64,000 nucleotides of DNA from Herbaspirillum sp. RV1423 (GTDB taxonomy: Bacteria; Pseudomonadota; Gammaproteobacteria; Burkholderiales; Burkholderiaceae_D), in assembly GCF_000577615.1 (NCBI RefSeq), contig NZ_CBXX010000002.1, positions 62,001 through 126,000 on the forward strand, in the 5' to 3' direction. The translations under genes were made by a program, and so were the position numbers. Shown one piece after another: positions 44,050 through 52,595 of the stretch; positions within the stretch are counted from its first letter, which is position 1, and every line of letters starts with the position of its first letter. The notes under the pieces are model-generated. The model saw nothing but the letters and a program-made list of their open reading frames with translations. It was not told the origin of the DNA and ran no database searches.

Positions 44050-45516
44050 TCAGCCGAACATGCCATGCAGGTACCAATGCGGGTCGATGCCGTCGACATC
44101 GCCGATGCGTTCCCGGTAAATCCAGTAATGGCAATGATTGGCATCCTCGGCGATGTAATAATCGCGCGTCGCCAGCAGGCCGTTCCACCAGCCAGCCTCG
44201 ATGCGCTCGGGCGGCGACACCGGGCGCAGGCGCGAGCCGTACCAGGGACGGTGCTGGCGTACGGCCAGCGCAACCGGCTGTTCCAGCAGCCAGGCCGGGC
44301 GCGGCGGCAGCGGCCGCGCATCGAGCGGCGCGGCGGGCTCCATGACGGAGATCCAGCGATTGGCCTGTTCCGGGCGGTAGTCGGGCAGCGGCGACGCATG
44401 CAGTACCTGGCCGGGGCCCAGGCGCGCGACCAGCAGTTCGAGCAGGCGGCGGTAATCCTCAGACGTGCCGCCCGGTTCGGGAAACAGCTTGTCGCTGACC
44501 GGCGCCATGGCTTCGGTGCGGGCGGCTTCCAGCACGATGGCGATGATGGGTGCGACGATCTCCAGTTGCGCCAGCCGCTCTTTCATCAGCCGTATCAGAT
44601 GGGCGTCTTGCCAGGTCGGTTCGGCCAGGGCAAGGTCGATCGGCGTGGGTGCGACGGCTTGCCGGCCGCGTTCGTGTTCCAGTTGCACGCGCACCTGCGT
44701 GACCGCCAGGTGGCGTGCGGCCAGCCAGCCGCATAACTGCGCCAGCAAGGACTGCACGACATGCAGCGTGGCATCGGCATGTTCGATGCGTTCGCTCAGT
44801 TCGATGCGCTGGCGGAAACTGGGAGGCGTCTCGATCCAGGCATGCAGTTCCGGCGCGTCGCCGTAGGCGCAGTCGAGCGCATCGAGCATGTGCTCGTCGC
44901 CGCGCCGCTGCAAGCCTGCGCGCGGCAGGCGGCGCAGGTCGGCCAGGGTGCGGCAGCCGATGCCTTCGAGCCAGTCGAGGTAGGGGGCCGTTGCCGGCAA
45001 GGCGGCGACGGGAAGCCGGTCGAGCCGGCAATGCAGGCGTTGTTCTTTCAGGATTCTGGCGTTGTTGCGGACATGGCGGGCCAGCAAGGCGGCGCCGGCG
45101 GCGGTCGGCGCGCAACTGATGGCCGCCGTCAGGCCAAGCTGGCGCATGGTGTCGCGTACACGCCGGCACAGCGCGCGGATGCCGTCGAACAGACGCAGGC
45201 TGGCGCCGATGTCAAGCAGGATGGTGGCGTCGCCGGTGAAGCTGGCCAGCGGCGTGTATTGCAGCAAGGCGGTGGCTGCGCCGGAGAGCGCCTGTTCTTC
45301 GCGACCGGGGGCGCGTTCATGCACTTGCGCGCGCGGCAGCAAAGCCAGTACGCCGCCGCGCCGCATGCCGTAGCGCACGCCGGCGTCGCAGGCGGATTGC
45401 GACGCCGCCATGACGCGGGTGTGTTCCAGCACGACGGCGGCGGTTTCATCCGACCAGTTCGGATGGAATACTTCCAGCGGCAGCAGGGGCAGGTGTACGG
45501 CGATCCACAGGCGCAT
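44050..45516 (-). CDS. imuB: ImuB, catalytically inactive Y-family polymerase-like hub protein
   Basis: 488 residues. Y-family fold without polymerase activity: where DinB has catalytic acids (DCFYASVE, SIDEAYLD), this protein has HLPLLPLEVF (8-17) and ILLDIGASLRLFDG. It links DnaE2 to the beta clamp and other partners in the mutasome. Its start MRLWIAVHLPLLPLEVF is the normal family start although it overlaps the end of imuA by 71 nt. The C-terminal part ends in RERIGDVDGIDPHWYLHGMFG (last 21 residues split around WYLHG), typical of ImuB. Confidence 0.92.
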   Translation of the reverse strand: MRLWIAVHLPLLPLEVFHPNWSDETAAVVLEHTRVMAASQSACDAGVRYGMRRGGVLALLPRAQVHERAPGREEQALSGAATALLQYTPLASFTGDATILLDIGASLRLFDGIRALCRRVRDTMRQLGLTAAISCAPTAAGAALLARHVRNNARILKEQRLHCRLDRLPVAALPATAPYLDWLEGIGCRTLADLRRLPRAGLQRRGDEHMLDALDCAYGDAPELHAWIETPPSFRQRIELSERIEHADATLHVVQSLLAQLCGWLAARHLAVTQVRVQLEHERGRQAVAPTPIDLALAEPTWQDAHLIRLMKERLAQLEIVAPIIAIVLEAARTEAMAPVSDKLFPEPGGTSEDYRRLLELLVARLGPGQVLHASPLPDYRPEQANRWISVMEPAAPLDARPLPPRPAWLLEQPVALAVRQHRPWYGSRLRPVSPPERIEAGWWNGLLATRDYYIAEDANHCHYWIYRERIGDVDGIDPHWYLHGMFG

Positions 45517-46141
45517 GATGAAAAAGATTCAGAGAAGGCAAGGAAACAAACAAGGGGTCATCGCGCTGCGGCCCGCGCCGTTTGACGAAGCCGACATCGA
45601 TGCCGCCGGCGGCCGGCGCCAGCGACAGCCGCAGCGGCGCCGGCGAGGCATCCCGGGCGCAACTGAGCGGGCGCAGCATGACGAACAGGGTATTGCCGCC
45701 TTGCGCCGCCAGATGCAGCCGGCGCAGGCTGTCCTTGCGCAGATGACGCTGCCAGAACAGCAGCGCGGCGCAACTGCCGGATTTCAATATCTGTTCGGCG
45801 GCCCAGGCGGCATCGGCGCTGGTGGGCGCGCGCACCGACAGCAGCCGGGCGGCATCGACGCCGATCTGGCGCCAGCCGATGGCTTGCGGCGCATGCGGCG
45901 TCTGCACCAGCGCAATGCGGCGCGGCGCCAGCGATTGCAAGGCCGGACCGAGCAGGCGCAATTCACCGATGCCGGCTTGTCGCAGCAGAAATTCAATGAG
46001 GACGCCGGTCGGCCATCCCTGTCCCGGCAATTCGGCCGACAACGCGGCAAAACCGGTATCGATGCAATGCATGCCGCCACGGGCGAGCTGAGAGGCAAGC
46101 CAGAGCGAGGCGTGGATGTGCTGAGGGGAAACGAGCGCCAT
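45446..46141 (-). CDS. imuA: ImuA, translesion synthesis-associated RecA-like protein
   Basis: 231 residues, RecA/SulA-like protein that starts the SOS mutagenesis cassette imuA-imuB-dnaE2. Conserved features: ELPGQGWPTGVLIEFLLRQAG (about 36-56), PALQSLAPRRIALVQTPHAP and FWQRHLRKDSLRRLHLAAQ. The C-terminus extends 71 nt into imuB. A perfect LexA box and a promoter are placed right upstream, so it is SOS-induced. The leader predicted from that promoter is only about ten bases, and no Shine-Dalgarno is visible. Confidence 0.9.
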   Translation of the reverse strand: MALVSPQHIHASLWLASQLARGGMHCIDTGFAALSAELPGQGWPTGVLIEFLLRQAGIGELRLLGPALQSLAPRRIALVQTPHAPQAIGWRQIGVDAARLLSVRAPTSADAAWAAEQILKSGSCAALLFWQRHLRKDSLRRLHLAAQGGNTLFVMLRPLSCARDASPAPLRLSLAPAAGGIDVGFVKRRGPQRDDPLFVSLPSLNLFHHAPVDRRTPAPAAAGSIPSELVG

Positions 46142-46157
46142 GATGCATATACAAATA

Positions 46158-46187
46158 CTGTATAAATATACAGTATAAAGGCATCAA
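46158..46187 (-). promoter_or_regulatory. LexA box and sigma70-like promoter of imuA-imuB-dnaE2
   Basis: CTGT-ATAAATAT-ACAG at 46158-46173 is a perfect CTGT-N8-ACAG SOS box. On the minus strand TTGATG (46187-46182) and TATACA (46164-46159) are spaced 17 bp, and the -10 lies inside the box, so LexA would block RNA polymerase directly. The imuA ATG is 16 bp beyond the box. Confidence 0.88.
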
Positions 46188-46258
46188 AGGGAACGTGGGA
46201 TGAAATGTGTCCCAAATGCGCTGCAGGACCGCAACCGCGGCAGGGTGATTGTCTGCCG

Positions 46259-47077
46259 TCAGGGCGTAACGGTCTGACTCCACGCGTTGCCGCGTTGCGT
46301 GAAAGTTTGCGCCGCCGCCGGTGCAAAAAGTCCCTGCTCCGCTTGCCAGCTCATGCGCTCCACGACGATCCGATGCGCTTCCACGCGCAGTACATTGAAG
46401 GAGTTGCTTTCGCCGCGGCTGCGGGTCGAGGTGGCGGTGCCGGCCTGCACCACCAGCGCGGAATAGCCTTGAATGTCGTAGCGTCCGGCGCTGCTGACGG
46501 CGGAACTGGCATGGACATGGCCGGCCAGCAGCATGTCGGCGCCGCAAATCGCAAACGCGCGCATGGCGGGCAAGGCCTTGCCGACCAGGTCGTGGTGCCG
46601 CGGTCCGGGCGGCAGATCGAAAGGATGGTGCGTCACGATGATCTTCACCACATGGTCGCCGAGCGTGGAAAGTTCGCGCCGCGCTATTTCGATTTGCCGG
46701 TCGTTGACGCGGCCGTCCTTGATGGTCAGCGAGCGCGCCGTATTGATGCCGATGACGGCGATTTCCTCGTCGATGAAGGTCGGCTGCAACTGCGGCGTGA
46801 TGTGGCGGCGATATTTGGTCAGCGGGCTGAAAAAGCGCGCCACGACGTTGAACAGCGGAATGTCGTGGTTGCCCGGCACGATGATCTGCGGCTGCGGCAA
46901 GGCGTCCAGGAACTGGCGCGCTTGCCTGAACTGTTCGGAGCGCGCGCGCTGGGTCAGGTCGCCGGAAACCACGATCAGGTCCGGCGCGATGTCGTGTATC
47001 TGGGCGATGATCGGCGGGATGACGGCTTCGTCGATGCGGCCGAAATGCAGGTCGGAGAGATGGACGATGGTGCGCAT
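46259..47077 (-). CDS. Metallophosphoesterase (cyclic-nucleotide phosphodiesterase-like)
   Basis: 272 residues from the ATG at 47077, which has AGGAGG eight bases upstream; the longer open frame is out of family. Two-metal phosphoesterase: SDLHFG (8-13), VVSGDLT (36-42), PGNHD (68-72), THHPF and GHVH give the standard metal ligands. Substrate could be cyclic nucleotides or other phosphoesters. It starts 2 bp after the lipid kinase stop, in an operon with PAP2 phosphatase and the kinase, so a lipid-related phosphoester is conceivable. Confidence 0.9.
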   Translation of the reverse strand: MRTIVHLSDLHFGRIDEAVIPPIIAQIHDIAPDLIVVSGDLTQRARSEQFRQARQFLDALPQPQIIVPGNHDIPLFNVVARFFSPLTKYRRHITPQLQPTFIDEEIAVIGINTARSLTIKDGRVNDRQIEIARRELSTLGDHVVKIIVTHHPFDLPPGPRHHDLVGKALPAMRAFAICGADMLLAGHVHASSAVSSAGRYDIQGYSALVVQAGTATSTRSRGESNSFNVLRVEAHRIVVERMSWQAEQGLFAPAAAQTFTQRGNAWSQTVTP

Positions 47078-47079
47078 GC

Positions 47080-48108
47080 TCAGGCCTCCTGTACTGAGGA
47101 TGGCGGCACGATGACCGTCAGCGACGCCGGGCGGATGCGATACAGCAACGGCGTCTGCATGATGGTGACTTCGCCGTCGGTGGCGACGCGCAGGCGTTTG
47201 GCGCGGCGATGATGGGTGTCGATCTCGATTTCCCTGGCGCTCAGGACGTCGAAGTCGCGCGCTTCCCGCAATCGTCCGAACAGCGCATGCAGCGCCAGCC
47301 GCACCAGACCGAGCCGGCCGGTGCGGTGGCATACGTACAGGCTGAGCTTGCCGTCGGCCAGGGTGTTGCGCTTGCCGATATTGAGGCCGTCCATCAGGTA
47401 TTCATTGTTGCCGATAAAGACGAAGGGCGTGCGGCGGCGATGTTCGGTGTTGCCGACCAGCATGCGCACATCGAGGAAAGGGTAGCGTCGCAACGCCTCC
47501 ATCGCGGCCCGGCAGAATGCCAGCCATTTGCCGCGACCGAAGCGGTGCTGCTGTTTTTCGCGGTTGCGCACGATGTCCGGGTACAGGCCCAGGCTGGAGT
47601 TGTTGATGAACAGCACGCCGTTGACTTCGGCGGTATCGATGACGAGCCGGCGGCCTTCGGCGATGTTGCGGATGGCGTCTTCCAGCAGCAGCGGGATGTG
47701 CAGGTCCTTGGCGAAGTGATTGAGGGTGCCCAGCGGCAGCACGCCGAGTGCGGAATTGCTGCCGCTGACAGCCGACGCGACTGCATTGACGCTGCCGTCG
47801 CCGCCGCCGGCAACGACGATGTCCGTACCAGCGTGGACTGCCGCACGTGCTGCACCGATGAGTTGCATGCCGTCTTCCGCGAGCATGACCTGGGCCTGAA
47901 TCTGGTGTTGCCGGAAACCGTCCATGACGCGTTGCGCCAGTTCCTGCGAATGACCGCTGCCGGCGCGGGCGTTGATGATGACGGCGACATGGGCGGGGTG
48001 GCGGGGCGATTCGGGTTTGACTGTCACTGGCGGAACATTCGTGAAAATCAGTTTGAAGACTTCTGCGCCAATTGGTGCCGCTGCACGGTAAAAATAATCG
48101 TTGCCCAT
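47080..48108 (-). CDS. Diacylglycerol/lipid kinase family protein (YegS-like)
   Basis: 342 residues. ATP-dependent lipid kinase fold: VIINARAGSG (about 43-52), nucleotide loop VVAGGGDGSVNAVASAV (about 98-114, GGDGS instead of GGDGT), PLGTLNHFAKDL and the later NNEYLMDGLNIGKR / TDGE segments. The open frame starts at ATG 48108, 61 nt inside the PAP2 phosphatase gene; a GTG near 48027 would reduce the overlap. Kinase and PAP2 phosphatase in one operon suggest interconversion of a lipid and its phosphate. Confidence 0.88.
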   Translation of the reverse strand: MGNDYFYRAAAPIGAEVFKLIFTNVPPVTVKPESPRHPAHVAVIINARAGSGHSQELAQRVMDGFRQHQIQAQVMLAEDGMQLIGAARAAVHAGTDIVVAGGGDGSVNAVASAVSGSNSALGVLPLGTLNHFAKDLHIPLLLEDAIRNIAEGRRLVIDTAEVNGVLFINNSSLGLYPDIVRNREKQQHRFGRGKWLAFCRAAMEALRRYPFLDVRMLVGNTEHRRRTPFVFIGNNEYLMDGLNIGKRNTLADGKLSLYVCHRTGRLGLVRLALHALFGRLREARDFDVLSAREIEIDTHHRRAKRLRVATDGEVTIMQTPLLYRIRPASLTVIVPPSSVQEA

Positions 48109-48764
48109 AAGGCAAACCAGCCCAGGCCTTCCAGCATGGCGGCCAGCGCGTCGCTGAAAAAATGCGCGCCGAGATAGATCCGGCTCAGTCCGGTCAGCAG
48201 CGTCAGGACTGCCGCCATGCCGATGATCGCGGGACGGCGTGCGGCATTGTCCGGCAGGCTGGTCAGCCAGGCTGCCAGCACGCTATAGAACAAGGTCGCG
48301 CCGACGGTGTGGCCGCTGGGGAAGCTGTAGCTGTGCAAGACCAGGATGGAGTCTTCGAACTGGGGGCGGAGGCGCTGAAACAGGTGCTTGAGCCAGTAAT
48401 TGAACAGCATGCCGCCCGGCACCGTCGCCGCCAGCGTCAGCAGCCAGGTCCATGCACGGCGTCGCACCAGCCAGAACGTCAGCACGAGGCTCATGGCGCA
48501 AATGCCGATGGTGCTGTGCAAATGGGTGTAAGCCAGCACGGCGAGTGTCAGCGCAGGCGTGGCGCGCGCATGAAACCAGTCGGCGATGTGTCGGTCCAGG
48601 TCGGCCAGCACGCCCGGCGACAAAGCGAGCACGGCTACCAGCGTGAACAGGGCGCAGGCGCACAAAACCGCCAGCATGCCGGTGGTCAGCGGCAGTCCCA
48701 GGTAATGGTCGCGCGCCAGGCGCGCTTGCAGGAAAGACGGTTTATCCGACGAACGTAGAGACAT
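48048..48764 (-). CDS. PAP2 superfamily membrane phosphatase
   Basis: 238 residues, inner membrane with six hydrophobic helices. All three phosphatase motifs are present: KHLFQRLRP (KxxxxxxRP), SFPSGHT (PSGH) and SRIYLGAHFFSD (SRxxxxxHxxxD). Family members dephosphorylate undecaprenyl pyrophosphate, phosphatidic acid or phosphatidylglycerol phosphate on the periplasmic face. First gene of the operon PAP2-lipid kinase-phosphoesterase; it starts 12 bp after the fnr stop on the same strand, so it may even be co-transcribed with fnr. Confidence 0.92.
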   Translation of the reverse strand: MSLRSSDKPSFLQARLARDHYLGLPLTTGMLAVLCACALFTLVAVLALSPGVLADLDRHIADWFHARATPALTLAVLAYTHLHSTIGICAMSLVLTFWLVRRRAWTWLLTLAATVPGGMLFNYWLKHLFQRLRPQFEDSILVLHSYSFPSGHTVGATLFYSVLAAWLTSLPDNAARRPAIIGMAAVLTLLTGLSRIYLGAHFFSDALAAMLEGLGWFALWATIIFTVQRHQLAQKSSN

Positions 48765-48776
48765 ACCTCTATGAAA

Positions 48777-49529
48777 CTACGAGCAAGGAGCGGCACCCAG
48801 TGCGATGGCGCGCAGCGCCGGCAAATCCAACAGTTCCAGTTCGCGATGATTGACCTCGACGATGCCGTTCTTCTTGAGCGTCGACAGCAGGCGGCTGACG
48901 CTCTCGACGGCCAGTCCGAGGTAATTGCCGATCTCTTCGCGCGTCATGCGCAACTGGAAACGGGTCGCGGAATAGCCGCGCGTGGCATAGCGCGATGACA
49001 GGTTGACCAGGAAGGCGGCCAGCTTTTGCTGTGCGCTCATGCTGTTGAGCGTGAGCATCACGCCTTGCTCGCGCGAGATTTCCTTGCTCATGATGCGGTG
49101 GAACTGGCGCAGCAGTGCTGGCATGTCCTGAAACAATTCTTCGAGCTGGCTGAACGGAATCTCGCAGACTTCGCTGTCTTCCAACGCGACGGCTTCACAT
49201 TGATGGCGACTGGCGCCGATGGCGTCCATGCCGAGCAGCTCGCCGGCCATCTGGAAGCCGGTGATCTGCTGGCTGCCGTTGCTGTTGACCTGATAGGTTT
49301 TGAAATGGCCGAGGCGGATGGCATACAGCATGTCGAAGGAATCATCCATGCGGTAGAGGGTCTGGTCGCGCTTGATGCGGCGGCGGCGGCCGATGATCTG
49401 GTCCAGCCGGACCATGTCGGATTCGTCCAGCCCCATGGGCAGGCATAGCTGATGCAGACTGCATGCTGAACAACCGGCTTTGAGCGCCTGCAGAATCGGG
49501 ACCGGCGCGGCGTTGGAGAGAGTGGGCAT
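48777..49529 (-). CDS. fnr: Crp/Fnr family oxygen-responsive regulator FNR
   Basis: 250 residues. Oxygen-sensing regulator: four cysteines fit an FNR-type [4Fe-4S] cluster, Cys20, Cys23, Cys29 (CSACSLHQLC) and Cys111. A cyclic-nucleotide-like beta roll covers about 45-150, a dimer helix about 150-175, and the HTH TREEIGNYLGLAVESVSRLL carries the E-SR recognition residues used to read TTGAT half sites. It should switch genes at low oxygen. TTGAT-containing repeats lie in its own upstream region, so autoregulation is likely. Confidence 0.93.
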   Translation of the reverse strand: MPTLSNAAPVPILQALKAGCSACSLHQLCLPMGLDESDMVRLDQIIGRRRRIKRDQTLYRMDDSFDMLYAIRLGHFKTYQVNSNGSQQITGFQMAGELLGMDAIGASRHQCEAVALEDSEVCEIPFSQLEELFQDMPALLRQFHRIMSKEISREQGVMLTLNSMSAQQKLAAFLVNLSSRYATRGYSATRFQLRMTREEIGNYLGLAVESVSRLLSTLKKNGIVEVNHRELELLDLPALRAIALGAAPCS

Positions 49530-49587
49530 AGGGGCGTTGACTCCTGTTATGGTCCTGCTGTGATTATTTATTGTAAGTCTGATGGTA

Positions 49588-49640
49588 CAAGTTTACTTGA
49601 TTAAACTTGATTAAACTTGATTCATTTTTCATTTGATTAG
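49588..49640 (-). promoter_or_regulatory. Helically phased TTGAT repeats upstream of fnr
   Basis: CTTGATT occurs at 49596, 49606 and 49616, exactly 10 bp apart, and TTTGATTAG follows at about 49632. Dyads CAAGTTTA (49588-49595) / TAAACTTG (49602-49609) are also present. TTGAT is the FNR half site. The block sits 60-110 bp upstream of the fnr ATG and right at the stop of the isochorismatase-family gene. Confidence 0.55.
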
Positions 49641-50159
49641 TTTTAATACTTCTCTAAATAACGGATGGCGGCTGTCGCGCATCCATTCAAACGCCACCAT
49701 TTCCAGCGTGACCAGATGTGCCCCCGCCTGCGCCAGCCGGGTGAAAGCGGCGTCGCGGTCGGACGTCTTGCGCGAGCCGGCGGCATCGGTCGCCACCCAC
49801 ACGCGATAGCCGTTTTGCAACAACGTCATGGCTGTCTGCAGCATGCAGACATGGGCTTCGCAACCGCTGATGACGATTTCCTTGCATGCCGGCAAGAAAG
49901 CCGCCGGCAAACCGTCGACGCAAGCGTCGAAATGGGTCTTGACCAGCGTGCGGTCGCACAGCTTTTTGATGTCGGGATGATTGGGGCCCAGTTTTTCCGG
50001 CGTCTGCTCGGTCGCGATCACGGGCAGCCCGAGCAGGCTGGCGATGGTCGCCAGGCGGATGTTCTGCGCCAGCACCGCCGCGCCGTCGTGGATCGCCGGC
50101 ATGAGTTTTTCCTGGACGTCGATGATGAGCAGGGCGGACTCGTTGGCATTGATCAGCAT
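49629..50159 (-). CDS. Isochorismatase family cysteine hydrolase (YcaC-like)
   Basis: 176 residues from the ATG at 50159 (AGGAGAT upstream). Alpha/beta cysteine hydrolase with the Asp-Lys-Cys triad: Asp14 (LLIIDVQEKL), Lys74 (TLVKTHFDAC) and Cys105 (SGCEAHVCMLQ). The style is that of YcaC-type hydrolases of unknown substrate rather than true isochorismatases, which act in siderophore synthesis; no siderophore genes are near. It is transcribed towards fnr, with 99 bp between. Confidence 0.88.
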   Translation of the reverse strand: MLINANESALLIIDVQEKLMPAIHDGAAVLAQNIRLATIASLLGLPVIATEQTPEKLGPNHPDIKKLCDRTLVKTHFDACVDGLPAAFLPACKEIVISGCEAHVCMLQTAMTLLQNGYRVWVATDAAGSRKTSDRDAAFTRLAQAGAHLVTLEMVAFEWMRDSRHPLFREVLKLIK

Positions 50160-50257
50160 GGATATCTCCTGGGTGGCAGGAATTGAACGATTTGTGTCGT
50201 TGACGACATTTTGCCTGGATTCGACAATTTCCCATCGCCAATTCTCAAAGGAAAAAT

Positions 50258-51532
50258 GTGGACTCGCCAAAATCACAGCAAGACCGGCATGTTAGCCAGT
50301 CTTCCTTACCCGAGACTTATAGCCGGTCAGGGTATCGCAATGCACGCATCTTGGCTATATGTCAGGGGCTATATACCTGCGCCATTTCGATCGACCTGAC
50401 ATTGACGGCATTGACCGGTTACCAGTTGGCGCCGGACAAGGCGCTGGCGACCTTGCCGTTTGCGCTCATCACGGTGGCCGGGGCGGTGGTGACCTGGTTC
50501 GCGGCGTTCCTGATCCAGCGGCTGGGACGGCGCCTGAGCTTTGCGCTGGGCGCACTGGCGGGCGCAGTCGGCGGCGCAATTTCGGTGTGGTCGGTCTTCA
50601 ACGGAAATTTCTGGAGCTTTTGCATCGGCACGGCCGGTGTTGGCGTGTTCCAGGCGTTCGCCCAGTATTACCGGCTGGCGGCGGCGGATGCGGTCGATAC
50701 CGAACTCAAGAGCCGGGCGATCTCGATGGTGCTGACCGGCGGCGTGATCGCCGCCGTGCTGGGGCCGGCGCTGGCCGCCTGGAGCAAGGATCTGTTTCCG
50801 ACGGCCTTGTTTGCGGGCGCTTACCTGATGGTGGCCTTGATGAGCCTGTTGTCGATCGTGGTCTTGCTGGGTTTTTATCGCGATGCCGAAACGGTGGGCG
50901 CGGATGCGCCATCGGTGCAGGCGGTGCAGGCGCCGCCGCGTCCGACTTCGGAGATCGTGCGTCAGCCGGTATTCATGGCGGCCCTGGCCAACAATGTGGT
51001 CGGCTCGATGGTAATGATGTTCATCATGACCGCCGCGCCGCTGGCGGCCGTGGCCTGCCACCACGGCATCGACGACGGCGCCAGCATCATCCAGTGGCAT
51101 CTGGTGGGCATGTACGGGCCATCCTTTTTTGCCGGCCATCTGATCAAGCGGTTCGGGCTGGGGCCGATTGTGTTGACGGGCGTGGCGCTCAATCTGGCCT
51201 GTGCGTTGATCGCGATGGCATCGACGACCTTGCCGGCGTTCTATATTGCCTTGCTGTGCCTGGGCATCGGCTGGAATTTCATGTTCGTCGGCGGCACCAC
51301 CCTGCTGGCGCAATCGTACCAACCCAGTGAGCGCGCACGTACGCAAGGATTGTCTGAATTTTTGCGCTATGCTGCTACCGCGCTGGCGACGCTGGGGGCC
51401 GGACCTCTGCTGGAGCATTACGGCTGGTCGGCGCTCAATGTCGCCATCCTGCCTCTGCTGCTGATCTGCGCGCTTGTCAACATGCGCTGGATGGCGGCGG
51501 CCAATCCGTCCAAAGCGGCGGCGTCGGCCTGA
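50258..51532 (+). CDS. MFS transporter
   Basis: 424 residues starting at GTG 50258 with AAAGGA upstream; a nearby ATG at 50256 is in another frame and stops early. Twelve hydrophobic helices with a central cytoplasmic loop (about 205-235, Pro/Ala-rich). Loop 2-3 motif is RLGRRLSFALGALAGAVGGA, the basic cluster expected between helices 2 and 3. The substrate cannot be assigned. It is divergent from the isochorismatase-family gene and 60 bp ahead of a GlxA-type regulator. Confidence 0.88.
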   Translation: MDSPKSQQDRHVSQSSLPETYSRSGYRNARILAICQGLYTCAISIDLTLTALTGYQLAPDKALATLPFALITVAGAVVTWFAAFLIQRLGRRLSFALGALAGAVGGAISVWSVFNGNFWSFCIGTAGVGVFQAFAQYYRLAAADAVDTELKSRAISMVLTGGVIAAVLGPALAAWSKDLFPTALFAGAYLMVALMSLLSIVVLLGFYRDAETVGADAPSVQAVQAPPRPTSEIVRQPVFMAALANNVVGSMVMMFIMTAAPLAAVACHHGIDDGASIIQWHLVGMYGPSFFAGHLIKRFGLGPIVLTGVALNLACALIAMASTTLPAFYIALLCLGIGWNFMFVGGTTLLAQSYQPSERARTQGLSEFLRYAATALATLGAGPLLEHYGWSALNVAILPLLLICALVNMRWMAAANPSKAAASA

Positions 51533-51592
51533 GGCGCGATCCGGGACGATTCACTTCCATCATTTCCATCATTGAGGGGGACACAGAGAACC

Positions 51593-52585
51593 ATGAAGCA
51601 CAGCAAGACCTTGCGCGTTGTATTGCTGGCCTATCCGGGCATGAACCTGATCGACCTCAGCGGGCCGCTGCAATCCTTCGTCACGGCCGGTCGCATCGGA
51701 CCGGCGGCGGGCGTCGGCGAACCGCGCCCGTTGTACGAAGTGCGCGTGCTGTCGGCGCAGGGCGGCGCCTTGCTGACCGGTGCGGGCCTGACCGTGACAA
51801 CCGAACCGCTGGAGGCGCTCGACGGACAAGCGATCGACACGCTGATCGCGCCGGGCGGCAGCGTCGGCGAAGCGTTTGAAGCCGATCCCGCGCTGGTGGC
51901 GTGGATAGGGAAGAATGCCGCCAGGGCGCGCCGGGTGTGTTCGGTCTGTACCGGCGCCTTCCTGCTGGCCGCCGCCGGATTGCTCGACGGCAAGCGCGTC
52001 ACGACGCATTGGGACTGGGCGCTGCGGCTGCAGCAGCAATATCCGGCGATCGAGGTCGATCCCGAACCGATCTTCATCCGCGAGGGCGACATCTGGACTT
52101 CGGCCGGCGTCACGGCGGGCATCGATCTGGCGCTGGCATTGATCGAGCAGGATTACGGCCACAAGGTGGCGATCGCCACGGCGCGGCAACTGGTGATGTT
52201 CATCAAGCGGCCGGGAGGACAATCGCAGTTCAGCGTGCCGCTGGTGTCGCAATCGTCGGAAAACGCCCGTTTCGCCGAATTGCACGCCTGGATTGCGGGC
52301 AATCTGAAAAACGACCTGCGGGTGGAAAACCTGGCCAGCCGGGTCAACATGAGTCCGCGTACATTCGCCCGCACCTACGTCGCCGAGCAGGGCCGCACGC
52401 CGGCCAAGACGGTGGAAGCCATGCGTCTGGAAGCCGCCTGCCGCGCATTGGAGGAAACCGATCTGCCGCTCAAAAGCATCGCCACCGAAACCGGCCACGG
52501 CGAGGAACAGAACTTGCGGCGGGTGTTTCAGCGTCAGCTTGGGGTGAGTCCGGCGCAGTACCGCAGCCGGTTTTCGGCGCATTAG
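51593..52585 (+). CDS. GlxA-type AraC regulator with DJ-1/PfpI domain
   Basis: 330 residues from the ATG at 51593. An N-terminal amidotransferase-like (DJ-1/PfpI) domain (about 8-190) holds the nucleophile-elbow-like CSVCTGAFLLAAAGLL and LIAPGG; two AraC helix-turn-helix motifs follow (about 225-325: NLASRVNMSPRTFARTYV and SIATETGHGEEQNLRRVFQR). Such regulators activate catabolic genes (e.g. GbdR, ArgR-like) on sensing a nitrogen compound. Target genes are not obvious here; the neighbouring MFS transporter is one candidate. Confidence 0.9.
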   Translation: MKHSKTLRVVLLAYPGMNLIDLSGPLQSFVTAGRIGPAAGVGEPRPLYEVRVLSAQGGALLTGAGLTVTTEPLEALDGQAIDTLIAPGGSVGEAFEADPALVAWIGKNAARARRVCSVCTGAFLLAAAGLLDGKRVTTHWDWALRLQQQYPAIEVDPEPIFIREGDIWTSAGVTAGIDLALALIEQDYGHKVAIATARQLVMFIKRPGGQSQFSVPLVSQSSENARFAELHAWIAGNLKNDLRVENLASRVNMSPRTFARTYVAEQGRTPAKTVEAMRLEAACRALEETDLPLKSIATETGHGEEQNLRRVFQRQLGVSPAQYRSRFSAH

Positions 52586-52595
52586 GGGCGGTTTT

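Noticed and set aside
41230..44736. 1168-codon plus-strand open frame
   Set aside because: Antisense to dnaE2 and part of imuB, both of which have complete family motifs.
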